DNA of 17,646 nucleotides from Clostridiales bacterium (GCA_031269415.1 JAISZF010000176.1:1-17646), one strand, 5' to 3'. Counted from the first letter of the stretch, positions 1 to 7,104 are shown. Numbers and translations are program-made. Notes: generated from the letters alone by a model not told the origin.

Positions 1-2
1 AA

Positions 3-881
3 TATTTTGTGGACATTAAAACCGAGGGTTCGAATATTATTGAACGTATCTACGCCAAATATATGCCCGTACCCTTCCTGTCCATTATCACAAGCGACTG
101 TATCGCGAACGGCAGGGACTATAACGAGGGCGGGGCGCGTTATAACACCAGCTATCTTCAAGGGGTAGGCATAGGCACGCTAACGGATTGCCTGGCTGCG
201 GTTAAATACAATGTCTTCGACCAAAAACGCTTTTCGATGAGCGATTTAATAAAGGCGCTGGACGCCAACTTCGAGGGTTATGACGAAATCAGGCGTTATG
301 TATCCGACGTTTCTCCGAAATACGGCAACGACGACGACTACGCCGACCATATTATGAAGGATATATTTAATTACTATCACGCCGAGGTAACTGGCCGGCC
401 CAACAACCGCGGAGGCGTGTACCGGGTGAATATGCTGCCGACTACCTGCCACGTGTATTTTGGAGAAGTGATGTTTGCCAGCCCGAACGGGCGTCTTGCC
501 CATAAGCCCGTATCCGAGGGCATATCGCCGGAAAAAGGCGCCGACGTGAACGGTCCTACAGCCGTCCTGAAATCAGCCGCAAAGATGGATCATCTGAAAA
601 CCGGCGGCACGCTGCTGAACCAGAAGTTTACGCCCTCCGTCGTTGCCGGGGATGAAGGGCTGAATCAGATGGCTAACTTAATAAAAACCTATTTCTTTAT
701 GGACGGCCATCATATACAATTTAACGTGATTGATCGCGAGACACTGCGGGACGCCCAGAAACATCCGGAAGAATACCGTGACCTTATCGTCCGCGTGGCC
801 GGCTACAGCGATTATTTCCGTAATTTGAGCAAAGCTCTTCAGGATGAGATTATCGATCGAACGGAACAGCGTTTTAACTAA
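3..881 (+). CDS. hypD: Glycyl radical enzyme, trans-4-hydroxy-L-proline dehydratase type (3' part only)
   Basis: The reading frame is open to the left edge, so only the C-terminal ~290 residues are present; family members are roughly 780-800 residues. The diagnostic glycyl radical loop RVAGYSDYF lies near the end, with the radical-bearing Gly encoded at 801-803, preceded by HHIQFNVIDRETLRDAQKHP and followed by a short helix and the stop. This C-terminal wording matches HypD-type enzymes better than pyruvate formate-lyase or choline lyase, from memory of those families. HypD dehydrates trans-4-hydroxyproline to 1-pyrroline-5-carboxylate (P5C) by radical chemistry and needs a radical-SAM activase, which is not in the window. 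The catalytic Cys/Glu loop is also outside. The next gene encodes a P5C-consuming dehydrogenase 11 bases downstream, which supports the substrate assignment. Glycyl radical identity is nearly certain; HypD specificity is likely but rests on context plus the C-terminus. Confidence 0.85.
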   Translation, partial: YFVDIKTEGSNIIERIYAKYMPVPFLSIITSDCIANGRDYNEGGARYNTSYLQGVGIGTLTDCLAAVKYNVFDQKRFSMSDLIKALDANFEGYDEIRRYVSDVSPKYGNDDDYADHIMKDIFNYYHAEVTGRPNNRGGVYRVNMLPTTCHVYFGEVMFASPNGRLAHKPVSEGISPEKGADVNGPTAVLKSAAKMDHLKTGGTLLNQKFTPSVVAGDEGLNQMANLIKTYFFMDGHHIQFNVIDRETLRDAQKHPEEYRDLIVRVAGYSDYFRNLSKALQDEIIDRTEQRFN

Positions 882-892
882 GGAGGATTTTC

Positions 893-2521
893 ATGCGCAA
901 CGCGTATTTCCATGTACCCAAACCATCCAATGAGCCTGTTCGCGCTTATCTGAAAGGTTCGGAGGAAAGAAGGCTGCTGAAGGAGGAACTGGACGCGCAA
1001 GCGGGCCGGATTGTTGATATTCCGCTTATTATCGGAGGAAAAGAGATCTTTACGGACGAGACCGCGGAAGTGGTGATGCCGCATGATCACGGACATGTTT
1101 TGGCGAGACATTCCATAGCTGGCGAGAACGAACTGAAAGCGGCCATAGACGCGTCCGTCGGAGCGAAGGCAGCTTGGGCCGGCATGCCCTGGGAACACCG
1201 CGCGGCAATATTCCTGCGCGCAGCCGAGTTTCTCGCCGGGCCATGGCGTTACAAGATAAACGCCGCAACCATGCTGGGGCAGAGCAAAACAGCTTATCAG
1301 GCTGAGATTGACTCGGCTTGTGAGCTGACGGACTTCCTGCGCTTCGGCGCTTACTACGCCGAACAAATCTTTAACATTCAACCGGAAAACGCGCCCGCGA
1401 TCTGGAACCGCCTGCTGTATCGGCCTCTGGACGGATTCGTCGCCGCTATTACCCCATTTAATTTTACTTCCATAGCGGGCAACCTTGGGGCGGCGCCGGC
1501 TATGCTTGGAAACACCGTAATCTGGAAGCCGGGAACCACCTCGATCCTGTCCTGTTATTATTTTATGAGACTGCTGATGGAAGCGGGCTTACCCGCGGGC
1601 GTTATGAATTTTGTACCCAGCCGCGGCTCGGATATCAGCAAGTATGTTATCAGCGACCGCGGGCTTGGGGGGGTTCATTTCACCGGCTCCACCTCGGTGT
1701 TTCAGACCATTTGGCAAAACGTCGGAGCCAATATCGCTAATTACGCAAGCTACCCGCGCCTGGTTGGCGAAACGGGCGGGAAGGACTTCGTGTTTGCTCA
1801 CAAGAGCGCGGATATCGGCGTCCTTGTGTCAGCGTTGGTTCGGGGTTCCTTTGAGTATCAGGGGCAAAAATGCTCCGCCGCGTCCCGCGCTTTTATCCCT
1901 TACAGCATTTGGGAGGAAGTGAGGGAACGCCTCCTAAGCGCGATTTCCGTCTTGAAGATGGGTGATATCCGCGATTTCCGGAACTTCATGGGCGCGGTGA
2001 TCGATAAAGCTTCTTTTGATAATATTAAAGGATATATCGAGCGCGCGAAAGCGAATCCCGACACGGAGGTTCTTTGCGGGGGTTATGACGATTCCAAAGG
2101 TTATTTTGTGTCCCCTACCGTTATTCTGTGCGAGACGCCTTATGCGGAACCCATGGTGAAAGAAATTTTCGGCCCCGTGCTGAGTTTGTATGTATATCCG
2201 GACGCCGATCTGAAGGAAACCCTGGCGGCCTGCGACAGCGCGTCGGCCTACGCCTTAACCGGCGCCGTGATCGCCGCCGACCGCGGCGCGATTATACAGA
2301 TATCGGAAGCCCTGCAAGGCGCCGCCGGAAACTTCTATATAAATGATAAGCCCACAGGCGCCGTAATCGGCCAGCAGCCCTTCGGAGGAGGAAGAGCCTC
2401 CGGTACGAACGATAAAGCCGGCAGCGTCTTCAACATGCTGCGATGGGTAAATACGCAAACGATTAAGGAAAACCTGCTGCCAACGAACGAGATTATATAT
2501 CCATACATGGATGCGGAGTAA
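893..2521 (+). CDS. 1-pyrroline-5-carboxylate (L-glutamate gamma-semialdehyde) dehydrogenase
   Basis: This 542-residue aldehyde dehydrogenase oxidises glutamate semialdehyde (hydrolysed P5C) to glutamate with NAD(P)+. The full ALDH set is visible: ITPFNFT with oxyanion Asn190, cofactor-binding WKPG (Lys212), FTGST at 263-267, the general base Glu293 in LVGETGGK, the catalytic Cys327 in GQKCSA, EIFGPV at 424-429, and a C-terminal INDKPTGAVIGQQPFGG stretch typical of P5C dehydrogenases. Its length and long N-terminal lead resemble the ~540-residue ALDH4 type rather than short generic ALDHs. The ATG follows an AAGGAGG ribosome binding site at about 881-887, and the gap to the upstream gene is 11 bases, so the two are co-transcribed. 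In this setting it would take the HypD product to glutamate. Family is very secure; P5C specificity is secure from the tail motif and the neighbour. Confidence 0.93.
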   Translation: MRNAYFHVPKPSNEPVRAYLKGSEERRLLKEELDAQAGRIVDIPLIIGGKEIFTDETAEVVMPHDHGHVLARHSIAGENELKAAIDASVGAKAAWAGMPWEHRAAIFLRAAEFLAGPWRYKINAATMLGQSKTAYQAEIDSACELTDFLRFGAYYAEQIFNIQPENAPAIWNRLLYRPLDGFVAAITPFNFTSIAGNLGAAPAMLGNTVIWKPGTTSILSCYYFMRLLMEAGLPAGVMNFVPSRGSDISKYVISDRGLGGVHFTGSTSVFQTIWQNVGANIANYASYPRLVGETGGKDFVFAHKSADIGVLVSALVRGSFEYQGQKCSAASRAFIPYSIWEEVRERLLSAISVLKMGDIRDFRNFMGAVIDKASFDNIKGYIERAKANPDTEVLCGGYDDSKGYFVSPTVILCETPYAEPMVKEIFGPVLSLYVYPDADLKETLAACDSASAYALTGAVIAADRGAIIQISEALQGAAGNFYINDKPTGAVIGQQPFGGGRASGTNDKAGSVFNMLRWVNTQTIKENLLPTNEIIYPYMDAE

Positions 2522-2525
2522 GAAT

Positions 2526-2554
2526 AAAACCCATCGCGAATCGCGATGGGTTTT
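2526..2554. terminator. Bidirectional intrinsic terminator
   Basis: A perfect inverted repeat (arms 2526-2539 and 2541-2554, core CCCATCGCGA/TCGCGATGGG) is flanked by A and T runs on both sides. It sits between the converging P5C dehydrogenase (plus) and sortase (minus) genes, and the sortase stop codon lies inside its right arm. It should end transcripts arriving from either side. Confidence 0.9.
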
Positions 2555-3446
2555 AATTTGTTCTGTAAGCGTGAACCACGTACCGGTCGTCGGCGGCGCG
2601 GTTAGTGCATGTAGAGAGCGTAAGTATCCGTGTCTCCTCAGTAAAGGTTATGTCGGACGGGTATTGGGATTTTGATTTCGTGAATTCCAGGAACTCTAAA
2701 AACTCATACGCGTCACTGAACTCTGTCGTGTTGTAAAGGAAATCGGTGCTGGTTTCATAAAACGAAAAAATCTCCCACATGGTGTCCTCATACAATGTTT
2801 GCAGAGAGATTGTTCTATGTTCGTTGAAATATTCCTCATCGGCATAATTACGCAGGTTATGGAACATGGAACCGTCACGCATGTTGTGGGCATAAATCAC
2901 CGTATTGAAACTCAAAGGTTTCAGGCGGTTTTCATAGTCCATAAACCCCGAGCCCGCCGCGTTGTCCTGCTTGCGCAAATCACGCGTCAGGTAATAAGCA
3001 TTGTCATCGGCGAGCACAACGGGGAAATCTATGTTGCTGTCGGCAATTTTCAGGTACGCCACTATGTCGTCATTCTGGAATGAGTCCCTTAGGCCGACAA
3101 TTGCGGGCATAAACGCGGGCGCGGGCGTTACGCTGTTTTGGGATATTGCCCTTGGCGCCGCGATGAAGGCGTCCGCTGGATATTCCGAAACAGGCACTTC
3201 TTCCGCTATATCACGCGCGGTCTCATTGATTCTGTTTGCCCTCCACACCTCAATCCAATAACTCGCGTATGAATAAATCGTATACGCGGTAATAAAAGAG
3301 ACTATGATCAGCATGATTTTGACAACACCGGATAGTTTCCTGCTCTTTTCCCTAATTTTTGTCAAAAATGTTTTATCCGTCTGTTCTTTTATATATAGAT
3401 CGAGATCAAAATCGTCTTCCATAAATTTACGATGCTTATTAGCCAT
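2553..3446 (-). CDS. srtB: Class B sortase
   Basis: A 297-residue membrane-anchored transpeptidase that cuts a sorting signal on secreted proteins and joins them to the cell wall. Residues 1-40 are charged and cytoplasmic, about 41-63 form one membrane helix, and the extracytoplasmic catalytic domain runs from about 115 to the end. The catalytic residues are visible: His187 in IYAHN, Cys280 in TLSTC and Arg288 in DDRYVVHA. The YAHNMRDGSMF stretch and the extra helical segment around 240-262 fit class B rather than class A or C. AGGA lies a few bases before the ATG; a better SD is not seen. It is transcribed away from a gene whose product ends in an NPETA-type sorting signal, its likely substrate. 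Confidence in the class is high; pairing with the neighbour is inferred. Confidence 0.92.
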   Translation of the reverse strand: MANKHRKFMEDDFDLDLYIKEQTDKTFLTKIREKSRKLSGVVKIMLIIVSFITAYTIYSYASYWIEVWRANRINETARDIAEEVPVSEYPADAFIAAPRAISQNSVTPAPAFMPAIVGLRDSFQNDDIVAYLKIADSNIDFPVVLADDNAYYLTRDLRKQDNAAGSGFMDYENRLKPLSFNTVIYAHNMRDGSMFHNLRNYADEEYFNEHRTISLQTLYEDTMWEIFSFYETSTDFLYNTTEFSDAYEFLEFLEFTKSKSQYPSDITFTEETRILTLSTCTNRAADDRYVVHAYRTN

Positions 3447-3482
3447 AGTGCATCCTGGTCCCCTTTCACCCAGTATGATTAT

Positions 3483-3511
3483 ATTTTATACTTTACATAT
3501 TAGCCTGTCAA
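3483..3511 (-). promoter_or_regulatory. Sigma-A-type promoter for the sortase gene
   Basis: Read on the minus strand, a consensus -35 TTGACA (3511-3506) is followed after exactly 17 bases by a -10 TAAAAT (3488-3483), about 37 bases upstream of the sortase start. Confidence 0.75.
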
Positions 3512-3589
3512 TCAGAGCATTTTTAGAAGTAATGATGGATAAAGGTATTTATTGCAGCAATATGCCTTGACTCCAAATTAATACATTAT

Positions 3590-3618
3590 TTGTATTTTGC
3601 ATCAAAATGTGATATTAT
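3590..3618 (+). promoter_or_regulatory. Possible extended -10 promoter for the SpaA-like protein gene
   Basis: A TATTAT -10 at 3613-3618 preceded by TGA (extended -10), with a weak TTGTAT -35 at 3590-3595 and 17-base spacing. It would leave a 5' leader of roughly 95 bases. I see no recognisable riboswitch in that leader. Confidence 0.45.
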
Positions 3619-3719
3619 TAGAGTACAGAAAAGGCGAATAATATTTTTTTGCCTGTGGATCATAATTATGAGAACTATATCAAAAAGAAACAATGAACCA
3701 CTACAGGAGGGGGATAGGA

Positions 3720-4382
3720 ATGAGTAAATTTAAGGGAATTGCCGCGGTGTTTATGTTGTTTTTGACGTGCGCCGTCACCGTATACGCCGTTCAAACGCGG
3801 AGCGGCAATGAAAGCGAGCCCGATAATGTAATCGGTCAGGTCACCATTACAAACGTAGACAGCGCGGATAACTCGATTAGGCTGAACGGGGCGCGGATCA
3901 AGATAACCGACAAGGAGACAGGCGGAGAATATACCGACATAATAAGTGAGGACGGCACGCTTGTCTACGAGCTGCCTTTAGGCAGTTATCTTGTGTCGCA
4001 GGCGGTCGCGCCTGAAAATTATCAGTTGAACAGCAGGGTGTTTGAATTTACCCTGCAGGTTCCTCCAGGCACAGACTCTTCAAATATTAAAGTTGTAAAC
4101 GCGTCGGTAATGCTTACAAATGATCTGATAGGAGCGCCGCCCGATCCGACCGCCGCGCCCGCGTCGCCGACGCCTGTTCCCGAACAGGTAGAAGATACGG
4201 CGGTGCAAGAAAAGACTCCGACGCCGACTAAGGCCGCCGATCCGGGTAAAGAAGTGTCGCCCGCCGATAAAAATCCCGAAACCGCGGACGCCTCAAATAT
4301 ACTGTTGGCAATTCTGGCGTTATTGGTTATAATATTGTCAGTGGGTATAGTTGCCCTGAAACGGATAAACAGCAAATTATAA
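3720..4382 (+). CDS. SpaA/CnaB-like wall-anchored surface protein with NPETA sorting signal
   Basis: A 220-residue secreted protein, starting at the ATG at 3720 because AGGAGG at 3705-3710 is correctly spaced; the ATG at 3693 has no such site. Order of parts: signal peptide 1-23 (hydrophobic core, AVTVYA cleavage region), a single prealbumin-like SpaA/CnaB beta domain at about 38-112 (GQVTITNVD, GSYLVSQAVAPENY), a Pro/Thr/Lys linker at about 139-184, the sorting motif NPETA at 185-189, a membrane segment 193-213 and the positive tail KRINSKL. Class B sortases accept NPxT-type motifs and one is encoded divergently next door, so it is probably that enzyme's substrate. The two residues that usually form the intramolecular isopeptide bond look replaced (Asn45 for Lys, Gln94 for Glu). 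Ligand or role is unknown. Confidence 0.85.
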   Translation: MSKFKGIAAVFMLFLTCAVTVYAVQTRSGNESEPDNVIGQVTITNVDSADNSIRLNGARIKITDKETGGEYTDIISEDGTLVYELPLGSYLVSQAVAPENYQLNSRVFEFTLQVPPGTDSSNIKVVNASVMLTNDLIGAPPDPTAAPASPTPVPEQVEDTAVQEKTPTPTKAADPGKEVSPADKNPETADASNILLAILALLVIILSVGIVALKRINSKL

Positions 4383-4390
4383 AGGTATTG

Positions 4391-4422
4391 CCGGTCGGAT
4401 TTATTCTGACTGGTTTTGTTTT
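4391..4422 (+). terminator. Probable intrinsic terminator after the surface protein gene
   Basis: An 8-bp stem with two G-U pairs (4391-4398 with 4406-4413) is followed by TTTTGTTTT. It lies only 14 bases before the carA start, so read-through into carA remains possible. I see no separate carA promoter. Confidence 0.5.
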
Positions 4423-4435
4423 GCGGGGGGTATAT

Positions 4436-5482
4436 ATGACAGCTAGGTTGGTTTTAGAAAACGGAACGGTTTTTGAGGGGAGCGCGTTCGGGCATTTAGC
4501 GAATACCGCGGGCGAAGTGGTATTTACCACCGGTATGACAGGTTATCAGGAAACGCTTACGGATCCGTCCTTTGCGGGACAGATAGTTACGATGACTTAT
4601 CCGCTGATTGGAAATTACGGAATTAATCTGGATGATATGGAATCGGCTTCCCCAAAATTGCGAGGCTTTATCGTTCGGGAAAAATGTGACGCCCCCAGCA
4701 ATTGGCGCTGTGAAATGGATCTGGACGGTTTTCTGCGCCTGCACCGGGTAATCGGATTGGAGGGCGTGGATACGCGCAAGCTGACTAAAATATTGCGCAC
4801 TCAGGGTTCTATGCGCGCCGAACTGATTGTCAGCGCGGAGAAACCGATTCCCGATTATTCCGAGGCTGACAGGAACCTGGTTAAAAGCGTAACCTGCGCG
4901 GAGACGTATACGGTTCCGAATCCCGGCGGCCATTATAATGTAGCCGTAATGGATTTCGGGGCTAAAAGCAATATACTGCGCGAGCTTCACGATAACGGAT
5001 GCGAGCTTACAGTTTTCCCCGCCTTTACGCCCGCCCCGGAGGTATTGCGGCATAACCCGGACGCGGTATTCCTGACGAACGGTCCTGGCGACCCGAAGGA
5101 CATACCCGAGGCTGTGGAGAATGTCAAACGTCTTTGTGAGGTAATACCGGTTTTAGGCATATGCCTGGGGCACCAGCTTATCGGGCTGGCTTGCGGGTGT
5201 GACACGGCAAAACTGAAATTCGGCCATCACGGCGGCAACCACCCGGTAAAGGATCTGTGTACGGGGCGCGTCTATATAACCTCCCAAAATCATAATTATG
5301 TGGTCAGCCGGTTGAACGAAAATATTGAAGTTACGCATGTTAACGTAAATGACGGCACGGTTGAGGGCATAAGGCATAAAACCAAACCCGTTATGAGCGT
5401 CCAGTTTCATCCGGAGGCTTCTCCTGGCCCGGTTGACACCAGATTCCTGTTCGCGGATTTTCTAAACGCGGTAAAGCGTTAG
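4436..5482 (+). CDS. carA: Carbamoyl-phosphate synthase small (glutaminase) subunit
   Basis: A 348-residue CarA, which hydrolyses glutamine and passes ammonia to the large subunit CarB to make carbamoyl phosphate for pyrimidines and arginine. The N-terminal CPS domain has FTTGMTGYQETLTDPS and GVDTRKLT (110-117). The C-terminal class I glutamine amidotransferase domain has NGPGDP at 215-220, the nucleophile Cys243 in GICLGHQ, and His325 with Glu327 in FHPEASPGP, so it should be catalytically complete. The ATG at 4436 follows a G-run (4425-4430) acting as a poor SD; an upstream in-frame start would lack any site and runs through the terminator. The usual partner carB is not adjacent: the next gene, 12 bases on, is CobU-like. 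Length and motifs are normal for the family. Confidence 0.96.
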   Translation: MTARLVLENGTVFEGSAFGHLANTAGEVVFTTGMTGYQETLTDPSFAGQIVTMTYPLIGNYGINLDDMESASPKLRGFIVREKCDAPSNWRCEMDLDGFLRLHRVIGLEGVDTRKLTKILRTQGSMRAELIVSAEKPIPDYSEADRNLVKSVTCAETYTVPNPGGHYNVAVMDFGAKSNILRELHDNGCELTVFPAFTPAPEVLRHNPDAVFLTNGPGDPKDIPEAVENVKRLCEVIPVLGICLGHQLIGLACGCDTAKLKFGHHGGNHPVKDLCTGRVYITSQNHNYVVSRLNENIEVTHVNVNDGTVEGIRHKTKPVMSVQFHPEASPGPVDTRFLFADFLNAVKR

Positions 5483-5494
5483 GCGAGGCGCGTT

Positions 5495-6040
5495 ATGATA
5501 TTGATTACAGGCGGAGCCAGGGTCGGGAAGACAAAACTGGCCATTAATATCTGCAAGAATACCGGGCCTAACGTACTGTATCTGGCTACCAGCAAGCCCA
5601 GTGAAGATTTTTTTGAAAGGGAGATCGTGCGGCGCAGCCGTAAGCAGAGGCCGTTTAACTGGGACGTAAGGGAAGCGTTTCTGGGTTTGGACAGCATACT
5701 GGATGAGGAAGGCACTAAGTATAACGCCATTCTCATAGAAAATATCCGGGTGCTGGTATCGAACCTAATGGATTATTTCAGGCAGGACCGCGGCTGGACG
5801 GATTTAAAACCGCTGACCCGCGAAATTATTGAGGAAATAAACCGTATTATATTAGCCGCCAGAAGGATAAATTCATTGGTGGTATTCGTGACTAATGAAG
5901 TGAATATACATCCGCCGGACGCCGACGAAGCGTTTAAGGCTCAAATGGAAATTCTGGGCAGGGTTAACCAGCAGCTCGCCGCTATAAGCAGAGAGGTCTA
6001 TTGGGTCGCGTCGGGCATTCCGGTAAAAATCAAACCATAG
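5495..6040 (+). CDS. Divergent CobU/CobP-like adenosylcobinamide kinase family P-loop protein
   Basis: A 181-residue protein with the CobU layout: P-loop GGARVGKT at 6-13, VLYLATS at 27-33, the ERE...RRSRKQRPFNW segment at about 41-55, VTNEV about two thirds along, then LGRVNQQLAAISREVYWVASG near the end. CobU phosphorylates adenosylcobinamide and then adds GMP through a histidine guanylate intermediate. By my alignment with Salmonella CobU from memory, the guanylylated histidine falls at Ser48 here, and the loop after VTNEV (NIHPPDA) differs from the usual GxGIVPE. Kinase-type NTP binding is therefore plausible, but the guanylyltransferase step is doubtful. No other cobalamin gene or B12 riboswitch is nearby; the neighbours are carA (12-base gap) and an RseC-like gene (11-base gap). 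Fold assignment is good, function uncertain. Confidence 0.75.
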   Translation: MILITGGARVGKTKLAINICKNTGPNVLYLATSKPSEDFFEREIVRRSRKQRPFNWDVREAFLGLDSILDEEGTKYNAILIENIRVLVSNLMDYFRQDRGWTDLKPLTREIIEEINRIILAARRINSLVVFVTNEVNIHPPDADEAFKAQMEILGRVNQQLAAISREVYWVASGIPVKIKP

Positions 6041-6051
6041 AGGCGGTATTT

Positions 6052-6468
6052 ATGGTAGAACAGGGGCAGGTAATAGAATTACTGCCGGATAATTATGTGA
6101 AAATACGTGTGGAGCGTACGGAGGCTTGCGCCAAATGCGGGGCTTGCGCCCTGCCCGGCAAAGATATGACCGTTATAGCCTATAACCCGAACGGCGCGGG
6201 TGTTTCGGATTATGTCACCCTCAGTTTGGAGTCGAGATATTTCTTATCGGCGGCGCTCATTCTATATGGCGTGCCTTTACTGGCTTTGCTAGCAGGTACC
6301 GCCGCGGGTTATTATGGAGCGGAATCGCTGGGTTTAAGCGCGATCAGCCCGATAGCGGGCTTGATCACGGGTATCGTTTTAACCGGATTAACATATTTTG
6401 TAATAAGGCTATTCGATCTCAAGATAAAAAAATCATTATATATGCCCACGGCGCACCCCAGAATGTAA
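6052..6468 (+). CDS. RseC/MucC-like membrane redox-regulatory protein
   Basis: A 138-residue protein counted from the ATG at 6052, which has AGAGG just upstream; earlier in-frame codons overlap the CobU-like gene. The N-terminal part carries a cysteine motif CAKCGAC (Cys26, Cys29, Cys32), followed by two membrane helices at about 63-84 and 97-120 and a short basic tail, which is the architecture of the RseC/MucC (SoxR-reducing system) family. Such proteins are often linked to Rnf-type electron transport in Clostridia, but no rnf gene is seen here. It is the third gene of the carA run, and its stop codon at 6466-6468 is two bases before a hairpin holding the next gene's ribosome binding site. 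Biochemical role is not established for this context. Confidence 0.8.
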   Translation: MVEQGQVIELLPDNYVKIRVERTEACAKCGACALPGKDMTVIAYNPNGAGVSDYVTLSLESRYFLSAALILYGVPLLALLAGTAAGYYGAESLGLSAISPIAGLITGIVLTGLTYFVIRLFDLKIKKSLYMPTAHPRM

Positions 6469-6470
6469 CC

Positions 6471-6512
6471 AAACCCTCCCTGTCTAATATATTGTTAGCG
6501 GGGAGGGTTTTT
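6471..6512 (+). promoter_or_regulatory. Terminator-like hairpin that sequesters the next gene's ribosome binding site
   Basis: A perfect 10-bp stem (AAACCCTCCC 6471-6480 with GGGAGGGTTT 6501-6510) encloses a small inner CTAA/TTAG stem and ends in a T run. The SD of the gene at 6514 (GGGAGGG, 6501-6507) is the right arm itself. A ribosome finishing the upstream gene at 6468 would cover much of the left arm, so translation of that gene could open the SD and prevent termination. The structure is directly visible; the coupling mechanism is inferred. Confidence 0.7.
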
Positions 6513-6513
6513 C

Positions 6514-6891
6514 ATGAGGAAATTGGCTGCGCAATTCTACAGGAGGGGATTAAACTGCTCGCAGAGCATTCTCAAGGCGGCTGAGCTCGTCTATAAAATA
6601 AAGGTACCGGAGCAATCTTTTAACATGTGCCAGGGTGTCGGTTCGGGCTTCGGATTAGGCAATCTCTGCTGCGCCCTCGTGGGAGGCGTCATGGTTTTCG
6701 GGCTGATGTTCGACGAGAACGTTACCAAACGTATGAGGATACGGCTGTTCGATTTATTTCAGCAGAAATACGGCAGCATTCAATGCGCGTTTTTAACTAG
6801 GCGGGTGGGTAACGATTGTGAACAGGTTGTAGCGGATGTGGCCGGAATGACTCAGCGGATAATTGAGGATTACAGGTGCCGCGCCAGGTGA
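6514..6891 (+). CDS. C_GCAxxG_C_C family putative redox protein
   Basis: A 125-residue, cysteine-rich protein. The family hallmarks are the early NCSQSIL (Cys15), the FNMCQGVGSGFGLG stretch (Cys39), CCALVGG at 52-58 standing in for the usual CGALxG, and later single cysteines at 91, 102 and 122. Members are small, probably metal- or redox-linked proteins of unknown biochemical function. The ATG is 6 bases after GGGAGGG, which lies inside a terminator-like hairpin. It is the last gene of the carA run and is followed by a strong terminator. The Gly-to-Cys change giving a CC pair at 52-53 is slightly unusual. Confidence 0.8.
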   Translation: MRKLAAQFYRRGLNCSQSILKAAELVYKIKVPEQSFNMCQGVGSGFGLGNLCCALVGGVMVFGLMFDENVTKRMRIRLFDLFQQKYGSIQCAFLTRRVGNDCEQVVADVAGMTQRIIEDYRCRAR

Positions 6892-6895
6892 TAAG

Positions 6896-6926
6896 AAAAG
6901 CGTTAGATTTAATCTAACGCTTTTTT
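6896..6926. terminator. Strong bidirectional terminator
   Basis: A perfect inverted repeat (arms 6896-6909 and 6911-6924, core AGCGTTAGATT) with T6 on the plus side and TTTTCTT on the minus side. It closes the carA run, and it could also end minus-strand transcription arriving from the scar region to the right. Confidence 0.9.
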
Positions 6927-6936
6927 ATCGGAAACT

Positions 6937-7104
6937 TCAATAAAACCATATTTCCTCGCCAACAGGCTGTCCCCAGTCTATTTCCGTGGTTTTTTCCTCA
7001 TTTGCGTCAGATTTAGCTAACTGGATAATGCCTGTTATATAACCGCGCATCTGTACCGGCATACGTTCGCGACGGCGGCATATACGATGGAGATTTATAT
7101 CCAT
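6937..7104 (-). pseudogene. Short unexplained open frame, possible gene 3' remnant
   Basis: A minus-strand frame of about 55 codons ends in a protein-like stretch (KSDANEEKTTEIDWGQPVGE) and a stop just before the bidirectional terminator. Neither ATG (7104 or 7062) has a ribosome binding site, and the right part overlaps the recombinase remnant on the other strand. I do not recognise a family. It may be the tail of a gene cut by the deletion that damaged the recombinase, or chance. Confidence 0.25.

Noticed and set aside
3619..3719. Possible c-di-GMP riboswitch before the sortase substrate
   Set aside because: Such control is known for clostridial sortase substrates, but none of the conserved riboswitch motifs are present in the leader.
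5483..5494. Cobalamin riboswitch for the CobU-like gene
   Set aside because: Only 12 bases separate it from carA, and no B12-box was found upstream of the run.
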